Notes under the pieces: model-generated | What the model was told of the DNA's origin: nothing | The model's input: only the letters and a program-made list of their open reading frames with translations | Databases searched by the model: none | From: Dichetophora obliterata | Taxonomy: Eukaryota; Arthropoda; Insecta; Diptera; Sciomyzidae | NCBI GenBank assembly: GCA_963920525.1 | Contig: OY986436.1 | Coordinates: 7,118,501 to 7,182,500 of the forward strand | Reading direction: 5' to 3' | Length of the DNA: 64,000 bases | Part shown: positions 47,140-57,925 of the stretch, one piece after another | How positions within the stretch are numbered: position 1 is the first letter of the stretch | Layout: every line of letters begins with the position of its first letter | Made by a program: the position numbers and the translations under genes

Positions 47140-48190
47140 TGGTAAGAGATATTAAGGGCATTTTTTCACTAAAATTATTTTGGAAGCTGTATTATTTTAC
47201 AAAAAATATAAAAACAACATTTAGGAAAAATTTATTTTCGCCATAAAAAACATAGGGGGTAGCTCAATTTTCGATGATAGATACTGTGCAAATTATATGT
47301 CAAAATGAAGCAATTTTTGCAGATAAATGAAATGTCATATAAAAGAGGGTGGAAACAGAAAATTACAACAAAAACAATTTTCAGTCTACTTTTTGGGCAA
47401 AAATTTAATATTTTAGAGGTTTTTTGAAAACAATATAAAACAGTGAATTGGCGAGGTAACGGTAAATATTTTCTTTTTTCTTCAGAGTCATTTGACTGAA
47501 ATTTTAAGACAAAGAAGATTTGATGAAAATCGATTGGAAAATGGCTGAGATATTTGCTTGCAAAATCAAAACTTGAAATTTCAATAGTTTTTTCTCATTC
47601 TGAAGCGAAGACCTTGCTTCAAAGAAAACGCGTTGTACTGAGAAAATCTACAGTTTCTGAGATATCGCAATAGTTTTGGTGTCATAATAACTGGCAATTT
47701 TCTAATATACTATCCGTATATTAGAAAATTTATTGCATATAAATAATATAAATAATATAATATAATATACCATCCGTATATTGATATATTGAAAAGCAAA
47801 AAAGCCTTCGTATACCGTTCTTTTTCTCAACCAATGACTTTTCATACAAAAAACCGTTGTACTGAGAAAAGCTAGTTTTCGAGATAATAATTTTGTCATA
47901 ATTTTGATGTCGAAATAACGGGAAGTTTTCAAAATTTACTGTTTGTAAGAAATTTTACCATCCCAATATATATTCGCACAAGTTACATAAAAAAATGCTT
48001 ACTGTAGGGTATCCGTAAGAGAAAGTCTGAAATTTCCTCTTACACCGTGTTCTTTCATCTCTTATAGCTTAGCTTTTATTTAAGAAATTCTGTTTTTAAC
48101 GTTAATATTTCAGGTCAAAGGTCGCAAAAAGTATTCGGTGTACTTCTTCTCCCTACTCGAATTAACTTTAACGAAAAATTATCCACATCA
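47140..48190 (-). repeat. Dispersed repeat family X, inverted copy
   Basis: Reverse-complement relative of 37780-39425: tgtagggtatccgtaag at 48003, and shared segments such as ttgcttgcaaaatcaaaact near 47561. A short AT-rich tandem (atataataatat) interrupts it near 47710-47780. Non-coding. Confidence 0.7.
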
Positions 48191-48479
48191 GTTGAGAAAC
48201 ACGGGAAAAATGGTATCAAACTGTTTTGCCTGCGCCTATTTTATTTATTTACATCTACCGAGTAGAACCCTAACAGATTACATATTACAAATACCTAATT
48301 CCTATCGGCTAATGCCTAATACAAATATTTAAAAAATTTACAATTAGCATTATATGCATTTACATTTCATTTAGATAGATAACAAAGATGAGTTTTGAGT
48401 TAACGCTATGGATCAAATGACAGATAAAGATTACTGAAGTTTATAGTTTAGATAAAAAATTTGTAAGGTGAAAACTAGC

Positions 48480-49920
48480 CAGTTAATTAAAAAGAATAGA
48501 AGTTACCAAGTAGTAGCAATGTCTAAGAGCTGCTTCATAAAAAATTTGCGGTCATCAAAGAAGTCTAACTGACTTGCCACAGAGTTGCAATGAGATAAGC
48601 ATCTACTTAAAGTCTCACTTATAAGGAATAGGTCTGAGTTTCTCAGAGCACTACTCGATACATTGAACGGAATGACCGCTACGAGTTTCGAAGAATTAAT
48701 TCTGCCATTAATTATGTCTCTTACAAATAGTATGTTAGTATGTTAGATATGGTTTGCTGGTTTTTGAATTGATATCTTTGACACAATCTAAAAAACAGGC
48801 TTTAAAGTGAATTTCAAGCTTTTGGCTATTATAACTTTTGGCTTTTATGGTTCATAAGTATGTTCTATTTTTTAATTTTCATTTATCAATGGAGAAATAA
48901 TTCCCAAACTGACTAGATATTAAGTATATAAATAAGTTTATGATAAAAAATAATATGTTGAACATTAATAAATTGAAGGTAATTGATTAAATGAAGTTGC
49001 CTTAGACACTGAGAAATCTATGGAATGCAAATTTGATAAATTATTAAACTCTCGCATAGCTCTAACCATTGAAGAATTCGAAGCATTAATTGTTACTTAT
49101 ATGATGAAGTCGAATATTGAATGGTACACTATTTCTTAACATTCTATAGCAAAAATTCTGGAATCCTAAATGCAAGAATTTAGTGAGTAAAATATGATGC
49201 GAGATCCTATCAAATGCTTTTGAGACATCTGTATAAACAGTATCAACTGAAAAGCCATCTTCAGACGCAAATATACAATAAAATAGTCTGTAAAGGTCGC
49301 TAGGTTTGATACTGTAGATCGATTTGGTATAAAATCGTGTTGATTAGGGTATATTATTATCTTAATTTCAAACGAAAGTTTGTTTCTTATATTTTTCAAA
49401 ATTTAAGCGATATTTGATATCTTAGAAATTGGTATATAATTACAGATTTTAACTTTACTTCCATTTTCATAAACTGGAGTTATGAAAGAAATTGTCCATG
49501 CATCCAAAAAAGTTCCAGATATCAAGGATTTTTAAAAAATTATTTTAAGTGGTTTTACCAGAACATGGTGTCATTTCTTAAAAATAAATGCAGAAAATCC
49601 ATCCACATCATTCTTTTGCGAGCTTTTTAAGCTAGCAATAGAGTCAGAGATATCAATGTCAGAGATTTGAAAACTACCAAAATCTATATTTATTCCAAGA
49701 TTAAAGTTGATATCAATATTATTGTCGTAGTTTGTAATAAAATTAGAGCAAAAGAATTTAGCAAATAGACGGGAAGGCGGAATTTGATTTTTTTAAATTT
49801 ATAAATTTATAAATTTTAAAGTCCAGAACATTTTTGGATTAGACTTTATATTTAATTCATAATGTTTATATAAAAACTTATTAAGAAATTTTAATTCCCT
49901 TAAATAATGTTGATGTTTAC
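48480..49920 (-). pseudogene. Decayed LINE reverse transcriptase (jockey/CR1-like)
   Basis: Reading the minus strand from high to low coordinates, recognisable pieces appear in changing frames: NPKMFW (near 49830), FLDAW and ITPVYENGSKVK (near 49450-49520), the palm motif YTDVSKAFDRISHHIL (about 49180-49230), and a C-terminal block INSSKLVAVIPFNVSSSAL ending near 48500. Many stops and frameshifts show it is long dead. It lacks an RNase H region and belongs to a different clade from the intact LINE at 54-59 kb. Confidence 0.75.
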
Positions 49921-50199
49921 ACTAATGTTCAATATTATTTGTGGCTTTATATAAACTAGTATCGCCTGTGGTCGAAGTTCGACCATATCCAAAGCGATTT
50001 ATCTTTTGTTTTTTTTTAATTTTTATTGAAAAAGTTTATCATACTTAAAAAACATTACATTGATAAATACTTTTGGCTAATACATATCCGCAACTCATTT
50101 TACGTACTCTGTACTCGCTGTTATCAGAATCAGAATGCAAAACAAATATTCATGTATCAATTGCGCTGATTATTGTTTATGTTTTCTTCTCATATTAGG

Positions 50200-50800
50200 T
50201 CTGTTTCCGTACTGTTTCCTACACTGTGTAAGATTTGTTTAACTTCTGGTAAGCTCGAACTGAGAGAGTAAAAATTAAATTTGAGAATATGGGTAAAAGT
50301 ACGAAAACAGCTTCTAGCAAGTTTCAAGCACAAAGCAGCTGATTTTGACAGCAGACGAGTCAAACGTAAATAGCGCCAATTGAAATTGTCGTCATTTTGT
50401 TTGTGAAGTAAATTGGTTTTAAGCAATAAAATCGTGCCAAACGTTAAAAACGCCAATTAAAATGATCAATTTGATTGCGAAGTTAATTTGTTTTAAGCCA
50501 TTATATAATTTTTTACTTATACCATGGTTTTAAGTTATAAAATTACTTTAAATAATTTATAGTTAAAAATGGAAGGCCAAAAGAAACTGCAATTTGTACA
50601 TTTATTTTTAGCAGCACAATTTGTGAATATTTGTGAAAAACGTAAACAAACATTTGACATTTGCTTGTTCTTTTCGATGCTTATTCTTAATTTCCTCGAA
50701 GTCTTGAGTTCTAGCACGCTCTGTGCACATTCTGTGCTCGAGATTTTATGCTTGTTCTTCTTCTCCCATTACTTACACAAAAAGTACGGAAACAGAAAAA
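50200..50800. other. Candidate TIR element
   Basis: tctgtttccgtact (about 50201) is present inverted near 50785, with similarity extending ~25 bp through gtgtaag. No target duplication or coding region is clear. The frames inside look non-coding. Confidence 0.3.
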
Positions 50801-51556
50801 AAGCGACTCACAAGTCACACCATGTGAGTACAGAAGCAGACCTATTGTTTCGATGTTCATTTTACCGTTTGTCAAATTTTCACGGAATTCTCGCGTCACA
50901 CTTATTTTTTAAAAAATGAGCAGCGGACGTTAGTTTTTTTTCATTTACTAAAATACTAATAGCATAATTTTAGTGACGTACACATTTTAACAAATAAAAT
51001 AATCCATTTTAAAATCATAACTGATTTTAGGTCACTATGTGTAAAAAAATTTAATTTCAGTACAAACTTTTGGTTCTTGAAAATACTTGAAGGACATGAA
51101 AATATCAAAATTTTGGCTTTGAATATATTTTTAGATCATATGAATTCCATTTAATCCAAAAATCATAAAAAATTCTCAGCGGCTTAGCGTCAGGTCTGAA
51201 AGGGATAAAAGACGAACAAACAAACAGTGTTGTCGTTGAACAGCCGTTGAAAGTAGTCCTGTCAACTTTTTTTAAATAGCACTAACATACCATATTTATT
51301 AAATTTTATACATTTTTGGCTAATACGTCTAAAACTGTATGAAATATGGCATTTCTCTTAATTTGTGGATGTCGTGTCATGAGTAAGGGTTTCGTTAAAG
51401 ATTTTCCTCTACAATGGCTAAACGCGCCTGAAAAAGTTTTCACTTAAAAAACTCAATTATTAACTCTAAAGGCGTTGGAAATCGGATTGTAGGAATAAAA
51501 GAAATAATTGGTTACGTCATGTGTCTATTTACCACTGGGTTCATTGAATGAAATTA

Positions 51557-51978
51557 CTTCAGTGCATGGTAGAAGAATACAGGTATATGCACTAGATGAG
51601 AGCATACTGCCGGAATTGTCATAACGAAGCATGGCAGAATTAGAGAAGGTATATGCATTTCAGACTGCACTCTCTTTCTCATAGCCAAAATTGTCAAACT
51701 CAAGCATTTTGCTATTCTTGCCTATTTTCGCTTTCTTATCGCATTCTCATCGTTTTCAGATTTTGTATGAGCTGTCAACTTCGTTTTGACAGTTGCGGCA
51801 GTCTACCTCTCCAAAATGCATATACCTTCTCTAATTCTGCCATGTAACGAAGCAAAACTTTTTCTTTATTTTCTTTTGTTTCCATTCGCCACACAGCTAA
51901 ATTTGACAAACATGGCAGTATGGAAAGAGAGCACAGTCAGCGCTGCATATACCTCTATCCTTCTACCATGCTTCAGTG
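51557..51978. mobile_element. hAT-like MITE (outer copy), 8 bp target duplication
   Basis: The element at 51565-51970 (406 bp) has ends CATGGTAGAAGAATAC and an inverse with one indel. CTTCAGTG is duplicated exactly at 51557-51564 and 51971-51978. Removing the inner copy and its duplicated target leaves ~183 bp, close to the inner copy's 215 bp. Confidence 0.85.
51622..51852. mobile_element. hAT-like MITE (inner copy) inserted in its own relative
   Basis: The element at 51630-51844 (215 bp) has ~30 bp ends CATGGCAGAATTAGAGAAGG and inverse. TAACGAAG is duplicated exactly at 51622-51629 and 51845-51852. Ends are related to those of the outer copy (CATGGYAGAA, AGGTATATGCA). The interior shares tgtcaaactcaagcatttt with copies at 27859 and 52040. 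Confidence 0.9.
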
Positions 51979-52039
51979 TGTTTAGGTTATCAGTTCGAGA
52001 GAGTAATTAAGAAACAGCAACAACAATGCCACACAGCTC

Positions 52040-52180
52040 CATAGTAGAACTAGACAAGGTAGTGTAAGGACTGAATGTGTTCTCTTTCTTAGTGATCATA
52101 ACTGTCAAACTCAGCCATTTTGGTATTTTTGCTTATTTTTGCTTTCATATTGCATTCTCATTGGCCGCATTCATGAGCGG
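52040..52180 (+). mobile_element. Partial copy of the CATRGTAGAA MITE family
   Basis: It starts catagtagaactagacaagg and shares ctctttcttagtga and gtcaaactcagccatttt with 27859-28060. Truncated on the right. Confidence 0.6.
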
Positions 52181-52857
52181 CGATGGGTAGTTGTCAAAAT
52201 TACATGCAACAACTTAAACAAAGCTAGTTAGTCAATCGCAGCAAACTAAAAACATTCTAACAAACTTTGTGAACAAAATTTGTATGAAAAATTAATCAAA
52301 GAAAAGTTAAAAATAAGCACATAGCTAGTCAACAGCAGCAAACTATAACTTCTTAAGCTACCTTGCCAAATAATTATACCATGACAGCAACGATGTTCAA
52401 CAGAGCTGTGTTGCTACTGGTTTGCTACTGTCCCATTGCGAAAAAAGGTTTTTACATTTGCTCAGTTCTACCTATCTTAATGACAACTTATTCGAATAAA
52501 AATTATATTCTGCAAATGTACTCGAAAATACCTTTCTAAAGATGTAAGATTTATTTGAATATGCTGACGTTAACACAGCTAAAATGGTGCCACAATTTTT
52601 TTTGTTTGCGTAATAAGATATAGATCTAAAAATTTATTTCTGTTGTATACCACGGAAGCTTAAAATATTTTTTTGTAGGACACAGGCATAATTTTTTCAA
52701 AAATATGTATTTAAAAATTTGGATTTAAAAAATATATAAAGGAAACATGAGTACTTTTAAGTTCAAATTATGCTCTCAATCAACCATCATAACAGCAGTT
52801 TTCAGTTCTTCATAATAACATTGACTGAAATTATAATATATATTAGTATTTAACAAG
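52181..52857. other. Intergenic DNA
   Basis: Nothing recognised. Confidence 0.4.
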
Positions 52858-53280
52858 TTAAAAACTTTTGTAAGAGAAATTATAGAATGAGATGTTTAAT
52901 ACAAGCGGTAAATGATAATGATGCAAATTAGGATCACAGATCGGCATATGGCAAACTTCAATACTATAATTAAAATATTTACTAATGAAAAGCTCTAACA
53001 ATTTATTTAATTGATTAGGAAATCCATTAATTTGAATAAAATCTAGACTTAAAAAAAGAGTCAATAAGATCGATTTTTTCGATTGTAATTCTCGATTTAC
53101 TTTACTATATCCATAAGTAGCACTTATCCTAAGTCTAGATGTATCCAAAAGATTAGTAGTACTTATGGATAAGGTAACTTCGAACTGAGTTCTTCGAACA
53201 TTAAGAGAACCAAGATTTTTAAGTAAAATGTCATATAAACTGGATTTGTTGAAATAATTAAAATTTGAGCTTCTTGTGTG
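52858..53280 (-). pseudogene. LINE fragment, probable endonuclease remnant
   Basis: The minus-strand frame at 52858-53148 reads DFIQINGFPNQLNKLLELF and, further on, CDPNLHHYHLPLVLNISF, resembling the C-terminal part of the AP-like endonuclease of jockey-type LINEs (a target Asp-His-Leu-Pro context, here degraded). Further upstream (53150-53280) the frame reads LGSLNVRRTQFEVTL, which I cannot place. It could be the 5' part of the same dead LINE whose reverse transcriptase is at 48.5-49.9 kb. Confidence 0.5.
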
Positions 53281-53292
53281 ACCATGGCTGTA

Positions 53293-53788
53293 TGTTTATA
53301 AATTATGACTGCTGTTCCGATGACTGATCATTTTCACGTTGAGCAGAGAATGCTGAGTCATAGTCAAACGTTGCCATGAACTCTGCCGAAACAACTGTTT
53401 TTTTTATATTTAACCAAACCAGCTGGTAACAGTTGGGGGAAAAAGAAACAACTGGTCAACATCATACTTTGGTTCTGAAGAAAAATAAAAGAGGTATAAA
53501 AATGTTTTTAACAACTCGTTAAACTCAGATGACAACACTTTAATATTTTGGAATCAAAAGTTTGGGAGTAAAAAATATGCTTAGATATTGTATTACGTCA
53601 AAGCTGTATTTTATGAGTTTAAGCAAATCCATAAAATAACTTAAGTACCTTTTTTCCTGAGAGAATTTCATTATGTATGTATTTTATGGAGTGCTTTAGA
53701 TTAAAAAATGGTCAAGCCAGCTTTTGTGTTTTGAAAAAAAAAACACGAAAAATATTTATAAACAAAACATAGTGACAATTATAATAGG
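53293..53788. other. Intergenic spacer
   Basis: AT-rich; nothing recognised. Confidence 0.4.
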
Positions 53789-54153
53789 ATGGGAGCGGTA
53801 AGAAATTTCAAGCGACAAAATCTCCGCCACAGACAAAATCTCCAAGGTACAAAATATACAAAGTCAAAATATTAAATGGCGAAAATCTCCAAAATTATAA
53901 TATCAAAGCCAAAATGTCCAAATTTTGTATTATTTCTTTTTAAATTTATTTATTTATTTATTTATTTGAAGAGATAATCTTATAATAAATTACAAAATTA
54001 TCTTAAAGAAACAAGCCATAACAACTAAGGTTTTCAGGCTAATAATTAGTAAACTGAAATTAAAAAAGAAATGAGACTAACTTAGGTACAAAATTACATA
54101 ATTAGATAAAAATTAAATGTGTATGGGATAGTACCACTAGAGGTAAGGATAAA

Positions 54154-57100
54154 TTAAATTTGCAGAAAAATTTTACACTTTAATAGTATTTTAATAACAT
54201 TATTTATATTTACGGAAGTTACATCTGATAAAAAATCTCCAATGCAAATTTTATTAAAAAGCTGTAATTGAGCGTTAGTAGTTGTAGGGCAGTTATACAA
54301 AATATGAGTCATTGTTAGGGGATCGTAGTAACATAATGGGCATTCAGTCCCAAAATTCGAGTCAAAAATATGCTTATGGGTTAGTCTTGTATGTCCAAGG
54401 CGAAGTCTTATATATTTTTGTAAATTAATTTTTGGTATATTCCGTGGATAGATGGCAGCTATACCATTTTTATTAAATTGCTTGTAATAATGTATGTATT
54501 GGTTCCATCTTAGCTTCTGCTTGTTATGATTAAATTGATTTATCAGTCTTATTAGGTCCTTATTGTTATATGTATCTTTCAACGTGACAGGCCCAGTACA
54601 GGCATATTTCGCGGCTAAATCAGCCATATCATTTCCTTTGATCCCTGCGTGTCCAGGAATCCACATAAGTTTTAACTTATTTGAAAATTTTGTAAGAGCT
54701 TCTCTTATATTAATAACAATTTCGTTTTGGTGCCTTAAATTTAAAATTGCCTGAATAACAGACAGTGAGTCAGAGCAGATTATAAATTTTCTTTTAAGAC
54801 CCTTGCAGTGATTAACTGCAGCAAAAATCGCTTCGGCTTCGGCCGTAAAAATAGAGCAGTGGTTAAAAATTTGTTTTGCTACAATAAGTTTATAATTTGT
54901 GTTAACAACGGCGAAGGCTGTGTTAAATTCATTTTTCGAACCATCCGTATATATAGGATTCCAATTTTCTTGTATATACGGGGTGATAATGGAGTTAAAA
55001 TTAGAAAGGTAAGCTTCGTTAGAAGTAGAATTTTTCGGTAGTTGGATTAAGTTTGAAATGACTGAGCTTTTCACGAAGAACCAAGGGGGGAAGTTACTCA
55101 AGTTTTTAGTATGTACTTTAATTTTTAATCCGATTTCATTAGCAGAAGATATTATGCGATGTATTGCTGATGGAATGCGCAACTTTTTCCTTTTTGCTTG
55201 ATTTGCTATATTGCTAATAATCGGTGCCTGAGCAGGGTAAAGGATTTTAGGTATTAAACGAGAGGTAGTTTGTTCAGTTCTTACTTCAATTGAAGGTAGG
55301 CCGGATTCAGCAAAAATGTTTTTGAGGGGAGTAGAGCGAAAAGCCCCGAGACTTAAACGTGATGCTGCATGATAAATAGATTTGATTTTTCTTAGTTGTG
55401 CCTGAGATGAGTGCCCGTATAAAGGTAGGCCGTAATCTATTTTAGATAGTAAAAATGCCTTAACAACATTAATAATGCAGTTTGGGTGCGAGTTACTACT
55501 ATGACTTGCAATACATTTAATTAGGTTGAGCCTTTTGTTTAGTTCAATCTTAAGACAGTCTATATGAGAAGACCAGTTGTACTTGCTGTTGAATATAACT
55601 CCCAGAATTTTTAAGTTATTAGTATTTTCAATCGTATTGGAGAGTATGTTAATGTCGGCTGGAAGGCAATTTCTTTTGCGGCAAATGTGAAGAATTTTTG
55701 ACTTCAAATAGGATATTGCTGATCCTGAGTAATGGAGCCAAGGTAGAATGGACTGAAAAAGTGAGTTTAAATTGTTTTGCAATTGAACATATGTGTCAAA
55801 CTTGGCAGTAATATATAAATCATCTGCGTAAATTGAATGTGTAAAAAAGTTATAGCTGATTAAAATTTTGTTTAGTTTTTCGAAAGCAGTATTGAAGAGA
55901 ATCACCGATAAAGGTGACCCCTGTGGGATCCCATTATGTAAATGGAATGTTGAAGAATGGTTACCTCTTATACGCACCCTAAACTGTCTATTAGTTAAGA
56001 AGGCGTTAATAAAGTTTATTATTTTTTGACCTATTTTCCATTCCTTAAGTTGTTCTATTATGACGTGTTTGCCTATTCTATCAAACGCTTTTTGAAAGTC
56101 AATTGAGAGTATAGACAGGTGTTTCCTTTTGGAGACTGCGTCGGCTGCAAGGAAGTCAATATGTAGAAGAGCATCAATAGTTCCACTACCAGTTTTAAAA
56201 GCATCTTGTCGGGGGTTAATCAATTTTTTACTTTCTAAATACCACTGCAATCTTTTGGAAATAATTTTCTCTAAAACTTTTGCTGTACAGGGTAGTAAAG
56301 ATATAGGTCGATAACTTTCAGTTTTGTTAGTAGGCTTGTTAGGTTTTAAAAGGGGGAGTATGGTGGCCGTTTTCCATGTTTGGGGAATGATTCCAGAGTT
56401 AAAAACAGAGTTATAAAGGGAAAGAAGATAATTAAATCCTGTGGTTGACAGATTGTTTAAAATTTGATATGGTATTTTGTCATACCCTGGAGTTGTGCCT
56501 TTGAGTGAACTTAAAGCTGAGTTAAGTTCAACAAGCTCTATTTTGTGCTCTAGGAAGGTTCCCATTCGCTCTACTTCATAATCTATAACAGGGTTTAGGC
56601 TTAATTTCCCGGTAAGGAAATCGTCATGAAAATTGTTATCCTGAGAGAATTCTGACCAATTTTTTCCAAAAAAATTGGAGATGCAAGCGGAATTTGCAAG
56701 GGTGGTCCCGTTAGGGCAAGTAATGGTTTTGATATTGTGCTTATTTCTTTTTCCATAAAGTTTATTGACAGTTTTCCACAGTTGTTTGATAGAACTGTTG
56801 GGGTTAATCGAGCTTGTGAAATTATTAAAAGATTCTCTTTTAGACTGTTTCGCTACATATTTAAATTTAGCGTTAGCTTTTTTGTAGGTAAGAAGGTTGG
56901 TTTGGGACATGTTTGATTTAAAGATATTCCAGGAAGTTTGTTTGTTTTCACGTAGTAAAGCTAGTTCCCTGTTCCACCAGTAGGCATATTTAGGGGTGTT
57001 GCTGTAGTGAGTTTGGGGAATAGATTGGTTTGCAGATGAGATGATTTTCTTATGAAACAGAGCAGCATTTTTGTTTATATTAGATGTGAAGATTATTGGA

Positions 57101-57843
57101 TCTTTATCGAAAAGATCCTGAAATTTTAGCCAGTCGGCTTTTTCTGTGATGAATTTTGGGATAAATTTAAAATCACTGCTTGAATCGTCAACGTTATTGT
57201 TAAGATAAATATAAATTGGGAAGTGGTCACTACCATGCAACTGTTTATCAGTGTTCCAAGAGATAAAGGGCAGTAAATTCGCGGTGCAAAAGGAAAGGTC
57301 AATGTTGGTTAAGGTTGAAAGAGTAGATAGGTGTGTTGGGGAATGATCGTTAAGAAGAGTTAAGTTAGATTGTTGAAAAAAACTTTCAACAATTTTGCCT
57401 TTGGAATTGGTGGTGTTTGAACCCCATAGCGTGTTATGTGCATTAAAATCACCTAATAACAAGAGAGGATGGGTATTGCCTGAAATAAGTTGGTTAAGAT
57501 CATATGAGGAAAAAGATGAGTTTGGTGGTAAATAGAGAGATATAATAGATAGATTGAATTCTGTTGTAATTAAAATTTTTGTAGCACATAGATGAGAAGT
57601 TATTGGTTCAACTGAGAAGTCAATTCCATTTTTAATGAACAGTGCTGTTCCGCCTTTTGCGTGAGTTGTCGATTGTGTGTTATGAATTATGTTTTTATAG
57701 TTATTAAGGTTTACCGATTTTTGTGTTAAATGAGCCTCCTGTAAAGCAATTATATCTGGAGAATTTGATATAATTAGTAAGTTAAGCTCGTGTAAGTTGT
57801 TAAAAAAACCGTTGATGTTCCATTGGAGAATTTTTAGAACCAT
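54154..57843 (-). CDS. LINE ORF2: endonuclease, reverse transcriptase, RNase H
   Basis: 1229 residues. AP-like endonuclease at ~1-215: N9 in LQWNING, E36 in ALQEAHL, D132/N134 in LLGDFNAHN, and SDH at 205-207. Reverse transcriptase at ~485-760: YRPISLLP (511), D582 in SIDFQKAFDRI, IPQGSPLS (639), catalytic YADD at 672-675, and LKILGVIF (744). RNase H at ~962-1080: D967 in IYTDGSK, E1002, D1025 in ICSDSLS, and GNDMAD near 1070. C-terminal CCHC finger C1168-C1171-H1180-C1185 in ECPLCYYDPLTMTHILYNC. It nicks target DNA and copies the element RNA in the nucleus. Domain order and presence of RNase H match I-factor-like elements. No stops or frameshifts and all catalytic residues are in place. Confidence 0.95.
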   Translation of the reverse strand: MVLKILQWNINGFFNNLHELNLLIISNSPDIIALQEAHLTQKSVNLNNYKNIIHNTQSTTHAKGGTALFIKNGIDFSVEPITSHLCATKILITTEFNLSIISLYLPPNSSFSSYDLNQLISGNTHPLLLLGDFNAHNTLWGSNTTNSKGKIVESFFQQSNLTLLNDHSPTHLSTLSTLTNIDLSFCTANLLPFISWNTDKQLHGSDHFPIYIYLNNNVDDSSSDFKFIPKFITEKADWLKFQDLFDKDPIIFTSNINKNAALFHKKIISSANQSIPQTHYSNTPKYAYWWNRELALLRENKQTSWNIFKSNMSQTNLLTYKKANAKFKYVAKQSKRESFNNFTSSINPNSSIKQLWKTVNKLYGKRNKHNIKTITCPNGTTLANSACISNFFGKNWSEFSQDNNFHDDFLTGKLSLNPVIDYEVERMGTFLEHKIELVELNSALSSLKGTTPGYDKIPYQILNNLSTTGFNYLLSLYNSVFNSGIIPQTWKTATILPLLKPNKPTNKTESYRPISLLPCTAKVLEKIISKRLQWYLESKKLINPRQDAFKTGSGTIDALLHIDFLAADAVSKRKHLSILSIDFQKAFDRIGKHVIIEQLKEWKIGQKIINFINAFLTNRQFRVRIRGNHSSTFHLHNGIPQGSPLSVILFNTAFEKLNKILISYNFFTHSIYADDLYITAKFDTYVQLQNNLNSLFQSILPWLHYSGSAISYLKSKILHICRKRNCLPADINILSNTIENTNNLKILGVIFNSKYNWSSHIDCLKIELNKRLNLIKCIASHSSNSHPNCIINVVKAFLLSKIDYGLPLYGHSSQAQLRKIKSIYHAASRLSLGAFRSTPLKNIFAESGLPSIEVRTEQTTSRLIPKILYPAQAPIISNIANQAKRKKLRIPSAIHRIISSANEIGLKIKVHTKNLSNFPPWFFVKSSVISNLIQLPKNSTSNEAYLSNFNSIITPYIQENWNPIYTDGSKNEFNTAFAVVNTNYKLIVAKQIFNHCSIFTAEAEAIFAAVNHCKGLKRKFIICSDSLSVIQAILNLRHQNEIVINIREALTKFSNKLKLMWIPGHAGIKGNDMADLAAKYACTGPVTLKDTYNNKDLIRLINQFNHNKQKLRWNQYIHYYKQFNKNGIAAIYPRNIPKINLQKYIRLRLGHTRLTHKHIFDSNFGTECPLCYYDPLTMTHILYNCPTTTNAQLQLFNKICIGDFLSDVTSVNINNVIKILLKCKIFLQI

Positions 57844-57925
57844 AATGAATTAAAAGAAATAAAATAATTGGTATTAAATAATAATAAATCTATAATATAA
57901 TAAGATAAATGTTGAGTTTGGCCTG

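Larger units (their letters stand above)
45735..51541. repeat. 44 bp inverted repeat pair, 5.8 kb apart
   Basis: aacccagtggtaaacggaca (45735) with cgtaaccaattatttctt has an inverted copy ending at 51541 with few mismatches. It may be the ends of a second large TIR element inside 45519-53290. Target duplication not found. Confidence 0.4.
45519..53290. mobile_element. TA-flanked inverted pair, Tc1-like ends, 7.8 kb apart
   Basis: cagccatggtcacataaata (45519) and an inverted copy ending at 53290 match over ~40 bp at about 80%, and both are flanked by TA (45517-45518, 53291-53292). Either this is one old Tc1/mariner-type element swollen by nested insertions, or two unrelated copies in opposite orientation. 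Between them lie LINE scraps, MITEs and repeat family X. Confidence 0.4.

Noticed and set aside
50569..50919. 116-residue plus-strand frame
   Set aside because: No domain is recognisable, the opposite strand is open as well, and it lies in a region with inverted repeats.
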